Assembly: GCA_029242765.1 (NCBI GenBank)
Contig: JAQWTJ010000076.1
Coordinates: 1 to 41,341 of the forward strand
Source: Flavobacteriales bacterium
GTDB taxonomy: Bacteria; Bacteroidota; Bacteroidia; Flavobacteriales_D; Sanyastnellaceae
DNA: 41,341 nt
Direction: 5' to 3'
Shown here: piece by piece, positions 1 to 7,590 of the stretch
Position numbering within the stretch: position 1 is the first letter of the stretch
How the letters are laid out: every line of letters begins with the position of its first letter
Notes under the pieces: generated by a model
The model's database searches: none
What the model was told of the DNA's origin: nothing
What the model saw: only the letters and a program-made list of their open reading frames with translations
Position numbers and translations under genes: made by a program

Positions 1-76
1 AAAACACATTCGCGGTACCCCGCTGGATGGCCAAATAGCCAGCTTATGCCCTGAACGCCCCTTTGTAGATTAAACC

Positions 77-109
77 AAAAACGGGAGACCGCATCGCTGC
101 AATCTCCCG
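77..109 (-). terminator. Intrinsic terminator downstream of tRNA-Leu(CAG)
   Basis: Read on the minus strand, this is an inverted repeat with arms CGGGAGA and TCTCCCG (82-88 and 103-109) around a 14-nt loop, followed directly by five T residues (81-77). It starts 3 nt past the encoded CCA end of the tRNA-Leu gene, so it most likely ends that tRNA transcript. Seen directly as a GC stem plus a U-run. Confidence 0.8.
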
Positions 110-111
110 CT

Positions 112-196
112 TGGTACCCAGAGCGGGACTCGAACCCGCACGCCCTAAAGCACAGCCACCTGAAGACTGCGTGTCTACCAATTTCACCACCTGGGT
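112..196 (-). tRNA. tRNA-Leu (anticodon CAG)
   Basis: The 85-nt gene folds as a class II tRNA. The acceptor stem is ACCCAGG/TCTGGGT, the anticodon stem CAGTC/GGCTG encloses loop TTCAGGT with anticodon CAG, and there is a long variable arm and a GGTTCGAGTCC T-arm. CCA is encoded at 114-112. It reads CUG leucine codons. It lies about 45 nt beyond the stop of the metallo-beta-lactamase/rhodanese gene on the same strand. A TAACTTCG octamer at 236-229 (5 of 6 fixed positions of the Bacteroidota -7 element) could promote it separately, but no -35-like TTG is correctly spaced. Confidence 0.95.
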
Positions 197-240
197 AGAT
201 GCCCCCGGATTGCTCCAAGAGTGGTCGGCGAAGTTACGTA

Positions 241-1653
241 CTAAAACGTCGAAGGGCAGACATATTCCGTCACGTCGATCGAAGTTTTCTGCAGCGTCTC
301 CCAGCCGCCAATGACGTCGATTCCGTTGTGGATTCCGCGCGATTTTAAAATGGATTGGGCTATGGCTGAACGGTAGCCTCTCATGCAGTGCAGATAGAAC
401 ACGCCATCCCGTGGGAAGGCCTCCGTGTTGTTGCTCAAGAGGTCCAGCGGCTCGTTGATTGAGCCTTGGACACGTTCGCTCTTGTGCTCGCTTGCGGTCC
501 GCACATCAAAGAGGCGAACGCCGTCTTGGGTGCCGTGGAGCTTGGCCAAATCTTCGCTAGAAATGCGGTTGATTGTGTCGACTTCTTTGCCCTTTGCAAT
601 CCACGCCGCCATGCCGCCCTCGAGGTAGCCTAGAATATTGTCGAAGCCCACCCGCGACAAACGTGTAATGGCTTCTTCGAGTTGGTCGGCCTTGCAGACC
701 AGCAACAACGGCTGTTTTACGTCTGCAATAAGCTGGCCGGTCCACGGGGCGAAATTGCCCTCGAGTCCGATGAAAATGGAGCGCGGCACATGGCCTTTGG
801 CAAAGGCGTGCTCGGCCCGAACGTCCAAGACAATTGCGCCGCTGTCATCGGCGATACGCTCGAAATCTGCAGGCGCCCATCCGTGTGCTCCGCGCTTGAG
901 AACCTCCTCATAGGACTCGTACCCCTGCTTGTTCATTTGGACATTCATGGGGAAGTACTTCGGAGGTGGCAAGAGTCCGTCGGTGACTTCTGTGATGAAC
1001 TCGTCGCGGGTCATGTCTGCGCGCAGCGCATAGTTGGTTGCTTTTTCCACACCGATGCTGCCCACTGTTTCGCTGCTCATATTTTTCCCACAAGCTGAGC
1101 CTGCACCGTGCCCCGGGTAGACGATCACGTCATCGGGCAAAGGCATAATCTTCTCGCGGGTGCTATCGAAGAGTAGACCTGCGAGGTCTTCTTGGGTCAT
1201 GTCGACCGCCTTCTGGGCGAGGTCCGGTCGGCCCACATCGCCAAGGAAGAGCGAGTCACCGCTGAACAGTGCGTAGGGCTTGTCAACGGCTGTGCGAAGC
1301 AGCCAAGATGTGCTTTCCATGGTGTGCCCTGGGGTGTGCAGGGTTTCGATGGCCAATTCGCCCAATGCAAAGCGCTGACCGTCTTCGGCGACCGTGCATT
1401 CGAAGCCGCATTCAGCGGTTGGCCCATAGACAATCTCAGCGCCAGTTTTTTCAGCCAACGTCACATGGCCTGACACAAAGTCGGCGTGAAAATGGGTTTC
1501 AAAAATGTACTTGATCTTGGCACCGCGTTGCTTGGCCAGATCCAAATAGGCTTGAATTTCACGCAAGGGATCGACAATGGCCACTTCGCCGTGGCTCTCG
1601 ATGTAGTAGGCGCCTTGTGCTAAGCAACCTGTGTAAATCTGTTCGATGTGCAT
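241..1653 (-). CDS. MBL-fold hydrolase fused to two rhodanese domains (persulfide dioxygenase-like)
   Basis: The protein has 470 residues. The N-terminal metallo-beta-lactamase domain shows HFHADF near residues 54-59, TPGHT near 107-111, GDSLF near 132-136 and PGHG near 180-183. This is the metal-site order of the ETHE1/glyoxalase II group, although the usual second His of HxHxDH is Phe. Two rhodanese domains follow, both keeping a candidate catalytic Cys (CKADQ near 320, CMRGYR near 423). The family oxidises glutathione or protein persulfides to sulfite, and rhodaneses move sulfane sulfur. The ATG at 1653 is preferred over an upstream in-frame ATG at 1695 because the family begins here and a TAATTTTA element ends 5 nt upstream. 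It lies 62 nt behind the SulP permease on the same strand, suggesting joint sulfur oxidation and transport. Exact substrate is inferred. Confidence 0.9.
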   Translation of the reverse strand: MHIEQIYTGCLAQGAYYIESHGEVAIVDPLREIQAYLDLAKQRGAKIKYIFETHFHADFVSGHVTLAEKTGAEIVYGPTAECGFECTVAEDGQRFALGELAIETLHTPGHTMESTSWLLRTAVDKPYALFSGDSLFLGDVGRPDLAQKAVDMTQEDLAGLLFDSTREKIMPLPDDVIVYPGHGAGSACGKNMSSETVGSIGVEKATNYALRADMTRDEFITEVTDGLLPPPKYFPMNVQMNKQGYESYEEVLKRGAHGWAPADFERIADDSGAIVLDVRAEHAFAKGHVPRSIFIGLEGNFAPWTGQLIADVKQPLLLVCKADQLEEAITRLSRVGFDNILGYLEGGMAAWIAKGKEVDTINRISSEDLAKLHGTQDGVRLFDVRTASEHKSERVQGSINEPLDLLSNNTEAFPRDGVFYLHCMRGYRSAIAQSILKSRGIHNGIDVIGGWETLQKTSIDVTEYVCPSTF

Positions 1654-1715
1654 GGAGGTAAAATTACGTCTTCTAGGCGGTCTGTTGTGTGACAAGAGTC
1701 ACGGTTTGAACAGGC

Positions 1716-3443
1716 TCATGAGTTGTCCGACTGCCGTGCGATGGCATCGTGGTCGTCGTTGTGTATCCCAGAGGTCAATTCAGTCATGGCGTCCTCAATG
1801 GTCGCGTGAAGAGCAGAGGGCTGGAATCGCTGCAACAAGCCGTGGCTGTCCAATGCGTCACGCACCGGGCCGATCGCACCGGCCAAGTGCAGGCTGATGT
1901 TTAAGACTTCGAGCTCGTCGATGAGTTGGTTCAGCATCATCGTTGCGGAGGCGTCGACATAAGGAATGCCTTCGGCGTACAGCACGATGTGCCGCAAGGG
2001 AACAGGTCCTGCTTGATCGATGTTTTTGCGAATGTTTTTCCGGAAGAAGTCGGCGTTGGCGTAGTGCAGTGGGCCGTCAAAGCGCAGGGCGAGCACGCCT
2101 GGTAGTGTGGTGGCCTGTGGGAAGCGTTCGATGTTTCGGTAGATGCCAGAGATCCGCCCCAAAATGGCCACATGGGGCCGGGTCGAGCGGCGAATTGTCA
2201 CGAGCAAGGCCACTGCGATCCCAATGGCAATGCCCTCCGTTATGCCGATGCAGGCCGTTACGATAAAGGTGGCCAGCAGCACCCCGGCCTCCTCGCGCTG
2301 CGTGCTCCAAAGGCGCACGGGCAATTTTATGTCTACCAGGCCGGCAATGGCCATGGCGATGATGCCGGCGAGCGCTGCTTTGGGCAAATCATAAAACAAC
2401 GGAGTTAGAAAAAGGAGGGTTGCCGCGACAATTGCTGCGGAAATCAAAGCAGCAATGCCGGTTTTTGCGCCGGCTTGGTCGTTGACTGCACTGCGAGAGA
2501 ATCCGCCCGTGGTAGGATAGGATTGGAAGAAAGCACCGATCACATTGGCCAAGCCTAAAGCCCGCAATTCTTGACTCGCATCGACGCTGTAATCATCATG
2601 CCGCTCCTCGATTGCCTTCGCCACAGAAATGGCCTCCATAAAGGCGATCAGCGCAAGGGCGGCGGCCATCGGCAACAAGGTGCGGACATCCTCTGTCGTG
2701 AAGCCGGGCACTCTGAAGCTGGGCAACCCCGTAGGGATGTCACCCACCACACGGACACCGGCCCCTTCTAAATCGAAGGCCATCACCGCAAATATGCTGG
2801 CCACCACCACAAGCAGTGGACCGGGTATGCGCTTGTTCACCCTTTTTACGCCCCAAAGCAGCCCTATGCTGCCCAGTCCGATCGCCAACGTTGCGATGTG
2901 CAATTCACCTATGTGCTGCCCTGCATTCCAAAGCAAAATATGGATCTGATTGCTTCGTGGCATTGCAATCCCTAGCAGATGGGGCAATTGGTTCAGGCCG
3001 ATGATGAGTGCTGCAGCCGAAGTAAATCCGCTGATCACAGGCCTGGACAGGAAGTTCACCAAAAAGCCCATGCGAAAAAGTCCCAAAATCAATTGGATTG
3101 CGCCCATCATGGCCGCCAACAGCAGGGCCAATTCAATGTAGCGGTCTGATCCGCCAATAGCCATTGCGCTAAGGCCAGCAGCGACCAGCAGAGAGTCCAT
3201 CGCCACCGGTCCCACGGCCAATTGGCGCGAGGTGCCGATGAAGGCGTAAACAATTTGCGGGGCCAACGCTGCATACAGGCCGTAAACCACAGGAAGCCCC
3301 GCAATCATTGCGTAAGCCATGCCTTGAGGAATGAGCATGATGCCCACGGTCAGCCCGGCCGGCAAGTCCTTGAGTAGCGTGGCGCGATTGTAGCCTGGCA
3401 GCCAATCGAGAATAGGGAAGAAGGTGTTCAGTTTGAATTTCAC
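1716..3443 (-). CDS. SulP family anion (sulfate) permease with STAS domain
   Basis: This 575-residue inner-membrane protein opens with the SulP signature region: a WLPGY segment, then DLPAGLTVGIMLIPQGMAYA near residues 25-45 and PVVYGLYAALAP. Many hydrophobic helices fill residues 30 to about 430. A cytoplasmic STAS domain occupies roughly 440-555, with the DASA segment in its usual place. SulP proteins carry sulfate, bicarbonate or other anions; which one is not visible here. The gene directly precedes the MBL/rhodanese gene on the minus strand, so sulfate or sulfite movement linked to sulfide/persulfide oxidation is the best contextual guess. A strong Bacteroidota-type promoter sits about 20 nt upstream of the ATG. 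Confidence 0.93.
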   Translation of the reverse strand: MKFKLNTFFPILDWLPGYNRATLLKDLPAGLTVGIMLIPQGMAYAMIAGLPVVYGLYAALAPQIVYAFIGTSRQLAVGPVAMDSLLVAAGLSAMAIGGSDRYIELALLLAAMMGAIQLILGLFRMGFLVNFLSRPVISGFTSAAALIIGLNQLPHLLGIAMPRSNQIHILLWNAGQHIGELHIATLAIGLGSIGLLWGVKRVNKRIPGPLLVVVASIFAVMAFDLEGAGVRVVGDIPTGLPSFRVPGFTTEDVRTLLPMAAALALIAFMEAISVAKAIEERHDDYSVDASQELRALGLANVIGAFFQSYPTTGGFSRSAVNDQAGAKTGIAALISAAIVAATLLFLTPLFYDLPKAALAGIIAMAIAGLVDIKLPVRLWSTQREEAGVLLATFIVTACIGITEGIAIGIAVALLVTIRRSTRPHVAILGRISGIYRNIERFPQATTLPGVLALRFDGPLHYANADFFRKNIRKNIDQAGPVPLRHIVLYAEGIPYVDASATMMLNQLIDELEVLNISLHLAGAIGPVRDALDSHGLLQRFQPSALHATIEDAMTELTSGIHNDDHDAIARQSDNS

Positions 3444-3463
3444 GCCAAGTCCTTGAGAAGCTG

Positions 3464-3494
3464 CAAAGTTACGGGCAACTTACACCCTGACAAT
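3464..3494 (-). promoter_or_regulatory. Bacteroidota-type promoter for the SulP gene
   Basis: On the minus strand, ATTG (3494-3491) is followed by 19 nt and then TAACTTTG (3471-3464). This matches the known Bacteroidota consensus TTTG-N19-TAnnTTTG at all six fixed -7 positions and three of four -33 positions. The expected transcript start lies about 15 nt before the SulP ATG. It separates the sulfur operon from the helicase upstream. Confidence 0.75.
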
Positions 3495-3526
3495 GTGCCT
3501 TTCGTGACCGTGAAATCAGAATCGTA

Positions 3527-5458
3527 TCACCAACGAGGTTTAGGGTCACGGCGCTTTTTCGGCCCGCGGCTTGCTGGGGCTTTGCCCTTGTAGCTGCTCT
3601 TGTTGAACCCTCCGCGTTTGGGCGGGCGGTCGTCTTTAACGCCTTTGTATCCACCGCCTTTGTACCCTCCGCTTGAAGAGCTGCCGCCAGAACGGTTATC
3701 GCCAGAACGGCTGTCGCCAGAACGTCGGTCCTCGCTTCCAAAGCTGTCCCTGAATCCGCTGCGCTTTCCGCCTCGATTGTCATCTGCGTAACGCGGACGG
3801 TTGTCGTTGTGTCGGGGGCGGTCATTGCGGCCACCGCTTTGTCGATCGTCGCGTCGGTTGTCCCGGCGGTCGTCGTTATAGCGCGGGCGGTCATTGCGGT
3901 TGTCGCTGCGGTCGTCGTTGTAGCGGGGCCGGTCATTGCGGTTGTCGCTGCGGTTGTCGCTGCGGCGGTCATCACGTCGGTTGTCCCGGCGGTCGTCGTT
4001 GTCGCGGGGGCGGTCATTGCGGTTGTCACTGCGACGGTCATTGCTGCGGTTGTCCCGGCGGTCGTCGTTGTGGCGAGGCTTGTCGTCCCGACGTCCGTCA
4101 CGACGGTCATCGCTCTTGTAGCCGCCGCCACCGCCGCCTTTGAAGCTGTCACTCTTGTAAGAGCGGCGTTTTTCTTGGCTGCGTTGACCGCGCTGGTACC
4201 CGCCGCCACCGCCACTTCCACTGCTTCGGCCGCCGCCGCCGCCGCTGCGACCTCCGCGGCCTTTCTTGCCGCCGTATCCTCCTCCGCTGCCTTTATGCAT
4301 GCCAACAGGCGGCAGGTCGAGGTGGAAATCGTGATTCGTGTCCACTTGGATTTCGCAGTCCAAAAGATGTTGGATAGCAGCGAGATACTTGCGCTCGTCC
4401 GCCTCATTGCAGAGCGATATTGCTAAGCCTTCTGCCCCGGCGCGGCCCGTGCGGCCGATGCGGTGGATGTACGTCTCGGGCTGATTTGGGAGCTCGAAAT
4501 TGATCACGTGACTCAGCGAATCCACATCAATTCCACGTGCAGCCACATCGGTGGCCACCATCACGCGAACGTTTCCTTGCTTGAAAGCGCGCATGGCGCG
4601 GTCACGTTGAGGCTGGCTCTTGTTGCCGTGAATGGCAGCAGCGCCGACTCCCGCGTGTTGAAGATGACGTACGAGCTTATCCGCGCCGTATTTCGTTCGT
4701 GTGAATACCAATGCAGAAGTCACCGACTTGTCGCTGAGCATTTCTACGAGGAGGTCTTTCTTGTCACGCTGCATAACGGACAACACCCGTTGTTCTACTG
4801 TTTCAGCGGCGGAGCTTTGACCTGCGACCTCGACTTTCACCGGGTCGGTCAAAATGTCTTTTGATAAGCTGACAATGCTTGACGGCATCGTCGCCGAGAA
4901 GAACAAACTTTGGCGCTTCTTCGGCAACATCGAGATGATTTTCTTGATGTCGTGGATGAAGCCCATATCGAGCATGGTGTCGGCTTCGTCGAGCGTGAAG
5001 TACTCTACGTCAGAGAGGTTGACGTGGCCTTGATTTGCCAAGTCCAGAAGACGCCCTGGGGTGGCCACTACGATGTCCACGCCGCGCTGCAATTGTTTGA
5101 CCTGGCGGTGTTGGGATACACCTCCAAAAATCACGCAGTGAAACAGGTGCATGTGCTTGGTGTAATCGTCGATGTTTTCGGCGATTTGCCCTGCGAGCTC
5201 GCGGGTCGGGCTCAAGATGAGGCCTTTGATACGGCGCGGGCCTTTTGAGTCGGCGGCTTTTTCGGCGATGTTGTGGATGATCGGCAAGGCAAATGCCGCC
5301 GTTTTTCCCGTGCCTGTTTGGGCGCATCCCAGGACGTCGTGCCCTTTTAAAACGAGCGGAATCGACTCTGATTGGATGGGGGTGGGCGTCGTATAGCCGA
5401 GGGGCTCAAGAGCGCGGAGGATGGGTTCGCTCAGTCCGAGCGTTTCAAATAGACTCAC
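3527..5458 (-). CDS. DEAD-box RNA helicase with long Arg/Asp/Asn/Gly-rich tail
   Basis: A DEAD-box ATP-dependent RNA helicase of 643 residues if started at GTG 5458 (V-S-L-F-E-T), or 658 from ATG 5503. The first choice matches the usual N-terminus of the family. Motifs in order: Q motif (TPTPIQ), Walker A (AQTGTGKT), PTRELAGQ, TPGRLLD, LDEAD, SAT, then the C-terminal RecA domain with HRIGRTGRAG. About 250 residues follow that are mostly R, D, N, G and S, including RGG-like and YKGGGYKG runs plus DRRDN/DNRNDRPR repeats. Such tails bind RNA and favour condensates. Likely roles are ribosome assembly, mRNA turnover or cold growth. It lies downstream of the tRNA pair on the same strand with no visible terminator between. 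Confidence 0.95.
   Translation of the reverse strand: MSLFETLGLSEPILRALEPLGYTTPTPIQSESIPLVLKGHDVLGCAQTGTGKTAAFALPIIHNIAEKAADSKGPRRIKGLILSPTRELAGQIAENIDDYTKHMHLFHCVIFGGVSQHRQVKQLQRGVDIVVATPGRLLDLANQGHVNLSDVEYFTLDEADTMLDMGFIHDIKKIISMLPKKRQSLFFSATMPSSIVSLSKDILTDPVKVEVAGQSSAAETVEQRVLSVMQRDKKDLLVEMLSDKSVTSALVFTRTKYGADKLVRHLQHAGVGAAAIHGNKSQPQRDRAMRAFKQGNVRVMVATDVAARGIDVDSLSHVINFELPNQPETYIHRIGRTGRAGAEGLAISLCNEADERKYLAAIQHLLDCEIQVDTNHDFHLDLPPVGMHKGSGGGYGGKKGRGGRSGGGGGRSSGSGGGGGYQRGQRSQEKRRSYKSDSFKGGGGGGYKSDDRRDGRRDDKPRHNDDRRDNRSNDRRSDNRNDRPRDNDDRRDNRRDDRRSDNRSDNRNDRPRYNDDRSDNRNDRPRYNDDRRDNRRDDRQSGGRNDRPRHNDNRPRYADDNRGGKRSGFRDSFGSEDRRSGDSRSGDNRSGGSSSSGGYKGGGYKGVKDDRPPKRGGFNKSSYKGKAPASRGPKKRRDPKPRW
3790..4110. 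repeat. Imperfect tandem repeat coding for the D/R/N-rich helicase tail
   Basis: Short imperfect tandem units built from CGGTTGTC, GCGGTCATTGCGG and GCGGTCGTCGTTG recur across this stretch. On the minus strand they encode repeats such as RRDNR, DRRSDNR and NDRPRYNDD. The repeats are free of stop codons in other frames too, which yields long but spurious open frames on both strands. Repeats of this type can change copy number by slippage. Confidence 0.8.
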
Positions 5459-5533
5459 GATTTCATGGAGTTGTAGGGGCGGCAGAAGTGCCGAGCCCCT
5501 CACTTTAATGCGCGGAGCTCAATTGTAAAGAAG

Positions 5534-5617
5534 TGCCCAGAGCGGGACTCGAACCCGCACGCCCTAAAGGACACATGGCCCTCAACCATGCCTGTCTACC
5601 AGTTTCAGCACCTGGGC
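5534..5617 (-). tRNA. tRNA-Leu (anticodon GAG)
   Basis: An 84-nt class II tRNA with acceptor stem GCCCAGG/TCTGGGC. The anticodon stem CATGG/CCATG holds loop TTGAGGG, giving anticodon GAG. There is a long variable arm and a T-arm identical to that of tRNA-Leu(CAG) at 112-196. The 3' end after the discriminator A reads CTT, so CCA is not encoded and must be added. Its first base directly follows the encoded CCA of tRNA-Lys, with no spacer. Confidence 0.95.
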
Positions 5618-5694
5618 TGGTGACCCCCGAGGGACTCGAACCCTCGACCCTCTCATTAAAAGTGAGATGCTCTAACCAGCTGAGCTAGGGGGTC
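5618..5694 (-). tRNA. tRNA-Lys (anticodon TTT)
   Basis: A 77-nt gene including encoded CCA (5620-5618). The acceptor stem is GACCCCC/GGGGGTC, the D-arm is AGCTCAGCTGGTTAGAGC, the anticodon stem TCTCA/TGAGA holds loop CTTTTAA with anticodon TTT, and the T-arm is GAGGGTTCGAGTCCCTC. It is the first gene of a tRNA-Lys/tRNA-Leu transcript driven by the promoter at 5737-5767. Confidence 0.96.
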
Positions 5695-5736
5695 AATTGA
5701 GATATACGGGCAACGTTATGACCGCGTAAGGGGGGG

Positions 5737-5767
5737 CAAAGATATGTGTAGTGTCGATACGAGCAAC
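5737..5767 (-). promoter_or_regulatory. Bacteroidota-type promoter for the tRNA-Lys/tRNA-Leu pair
   Basis: On the minus strand, GTTG (5767-5764) is followed by 19 nt and TATCTTTG (5744-5737). All six fixed positions of the -7 element TAnnTTTG match. The predicted start lies about 35 nt before the mature 5' end of tRNA-Lys. The spacing is identical to that of the SulP promoter. Confidence 0.78.
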
Positions 5768-5770
5768 ACG

Positions 5771-5806
5771 CCCTTTGAGCCGCCTTTTGAGCCGCCCTTT
5801 TGCCCC
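5771..5806. repeat. Three imperfect 12-bp tandem units downstream of the GNAT-like gene
   Basis: The units are CCCTTTGAGCCG, CCTTTTGAGCCG and CCCTTTTGCCCC, back to back. They lie between the tRNA promoter and the stop codon of the GNAT-like gene. On the minus strand they directly follow that gene, so they may act as a 3' element, but no clear hairpin with a U-run is visible. Confidence 0.5.
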
Positions 5807-5808
5807 CT

Positions 5809-6981
5809 TTATTTTGCCAACGGCATACGCTTAAACTCGACCGATGAATCGAGCATTTTTCGCATGGTGAAGAGCGTTCGCTTGCGCTCAGTTCCGAGGG
5901 ATTCGGCGATGTGTATCATCTTTGGATTGAAATCCCCAATCCACGTCAGCATTGCTTTGACGTAGCGGTTTTGTGCATTCAGCCGCTCATGGGCGCCCTG
6001 AATCAGCATGGAGTCGATGCCCATCCCGTGAAATTCCCGGTCCACTCCGAAGACAACCCCCACCATCACATCGGAAGATTTTCGCAGTTTGTGCCACATG
6101 AAAACGAGCTTGCCCCACAGGTTCAAATTGCCATGAACATGTCTGAAGATCAGGTTCAGTTCAGGGATGTTGATGAAGAATCCAATCGGCTTGTCCGATG
6201 GCATATGACGGAGGAAGAAGAGGATGTTGGGGTCCATCACAGGCTTGAGTGACTTGACCGTGCGTTGGGCCTGCTTGAGTGACATCTTCGCAAAGCCGTG
6301 GTGGCCGCCCCAAGCGTTGTTGTAGACGGTGTAGAAGTCGATGGCGAGTTGTTCGGAAGAAATGTCACGGGCGGTGTAGAATTGGTACCGATCAGGATCG
6401 GTGATTTGCGTGATTTTTCGGAGCACCACTTCCTGCAGTGGCTCGGCAACCGAGCGACCAAAAATGTACTGTTCGTAGTAAACCTGGTATCCGCGTGACT
6501 CAAACCAATCTCGGTAATACGGCGGGTTGTAATTCATCCCGTAGCTGGAGACATCTGTGAAGTTGTCCACGAGCAGCCCCCAAAATTTGTCCTTTTCGCC
6601 CAGGTTAATTGGCCCGTCGACGGCTTGCATCCCACGGTCAATCAACCACTGTTCAGCTGCGTCAAAAAGCAGTCCGGCCACCCCATCGTCTTCGATGGCG
6701 TCAAAGAAACCGATCCCACCGGTGCGCTGTTCCATCCCTTTTGAGTACTTCGGATTAACGAAGGCAGCGATGCGCCCTACGGCCTGTTTCTGTTCGTTAA
6801 GCACCACCCAGCGCTGGGCTTCAGCCCCCTTTTTGAACAGTCGATTCTTTTTCAAGTCGAACACCTTTTTCACGTCCTGACGCAGATGTGGAATCCAATT
6901 CGAGTCCTCTCGGTACACGCGCTGGGGCACCTTGTGGAAGAGTTGTTCGGTGTCGTTGTCATGGACCTTGATGCAATGCAT
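5809..6981 (-). CDS. GNAT-like N-acetyltransferase family protein (conserved, function unknown)
   Basis: A cytoplasmic protein of 390 residues from ATG 6981; an in-frame ATG at 7017 is less likely because the conserved fold begins around VHDNDTEQLFHKVP. It resembles the large YghO-like GNAT group common in Bacteroidota: an N-terminal region with VYREDSNWIP and VGRIAAFVN, a central GPINLGEKDKFWGLLVD segment and a C-terminal LTWIGDFNPKM segment. The substrate is unknown and no active-site residue can be named with confidence. It is transcribed away from the secreted-protein pair at 7153-9977 and toward the tRNA pair. The family assignment comes from overall likeness, not a decisive motif. Confidence 0.75.
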   Translation of the reverse strand: MHCIKVHDNDTEQLFHKVPQRVYREDSNWIPHLRQDVKKVFDLKKNRLFKKGAEAQRWVVLNEQKQAVGRIAAFVNPKYSKGMEQRTGGIGFFDAIEDDGVAGLLFDAAEQWLIDRGMQAVDGPINLGEKDKFWGLLVDNFTDVSSYGMNYNPPYYRDWFESRGYQVYYEQYIFGRSVAEPLQEVVLRKITQITDPDRYQFYTARDISSEQLAIDFYTVYNNAWGGHHGFAKMSLKQAQRTVKSLKPVMDPNILFFLRHMPSDKPIGFFINIPELNLIFRHVHGNLNLWGKLVFMWHKLRKSSDVMVGVVFGVDREFHGMGIDSMLIQGAHERLNAQNRYVKAMLTWIGDFNPKMIHIAESLGTERKRTLFTMRKMLDSSVEFKRMPLAK

Positions 6982-7152
6982 AGTGCGATGTTGGAGAGTT
7001 GTGGGAGTCGGTGGCAAGAGGTGGGGTGCAAATGTGCTATTTTCGGACCGATTCTAGGGCGCATTTGCGATATTCTTCGCATTGCTCCGTATGGTGTAGC
7101 GTGCAACCTATTGCCTGCGGAGTGCATTCCTTGGTTGCAGAGAGTTTGGAGT

Positions 7153-7590
7153 ATGAAATCGATTCGGATGAGCAAGATTATTTATGTGGCGCTGGCCCTT
7201 TTTTTTGTGCTGGGTGTCCAGCCCAATGTCACTGCGCAGATGGTGTCGCCCGCTAAGACGCAAGTTGCGTTACCGGTCCCGTTGTCAATCGACGCCTTCG
7301 AGGCGGAGCACGGTTGGGTGTTCTCTGCGGACCTTTTGAAGGCCGAGGGGCTGCTGGACTTGGACGGATGCCCAACGTCTCAGGCTGGCGGAGCAGCGTT
7401 TTCGGCGGCTTCTTTTGACCCCGATACGTTCGACCCTCGACTATACGCAATCCCGCAGGCGCCAGCGGCCGAAGCGATGCGACCTTTGGATTTTCGCATC
7501 GCCGACCGCGGCGTCATCCAGTTCCACAGTGCCGCCCGCCTCGAAGTGCTCTACGCGCGTTACTTGGCCAATTTGAAAAACGAGAAATGA
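7153..7590 (+). CDS. Small secreted protein of unknown function
   Basis: The ATG at 7153 gives 145 residues. Residues 1 to about 29 form a signal peptide: basic MKSIRMSK, then a hydrophobic core, then ending before TAQ. A second ATG at 7168 would also keep the signal. The mature part is mixed, with FEAEHGWVFSADLL and FHSAARLEVLYARYL segments and one Cys; I recognise no family. Its stop TGA overlaps the start of the next gene (ATGATGA context at 7587), so the two are probably translated together and may act together at the cell surface. Confidence 0.7.
   Translation: MKSIRMSKIIYVALALFFVLGVQPNVTAQMVSPAKTQVALPVPLSIDAFEAEHGWVFSADLLKAEGLLDLDGCPTSQAGGAAFSAASFDPDTFDPRLYAIPQAPAAEAMRPLDFRIADRGVIQFHSAARLEVLYARYLANLKNEK

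Noticed and set aside
1-76. A gene or RNA at the left edge
   Set aside because: No credible coding frame or structured RNA is visible. A 5-bp GCTGG/CCAGC inverted repeat (22-43) is too weak to call.
3790-4110. CRISPR array
   Set aside because: The repeats are short, imperfect, without unique spacers, and code for the helicase tail.
3469-4426. Long open frames of 312 and 205 codons (minus and plus) over the helicase tail, rich in Ala, Thr and Val
   Set aside because: They arise from stop-free DNA repeats inside the helicase gene. Composition is monotonous and no domain is visible.
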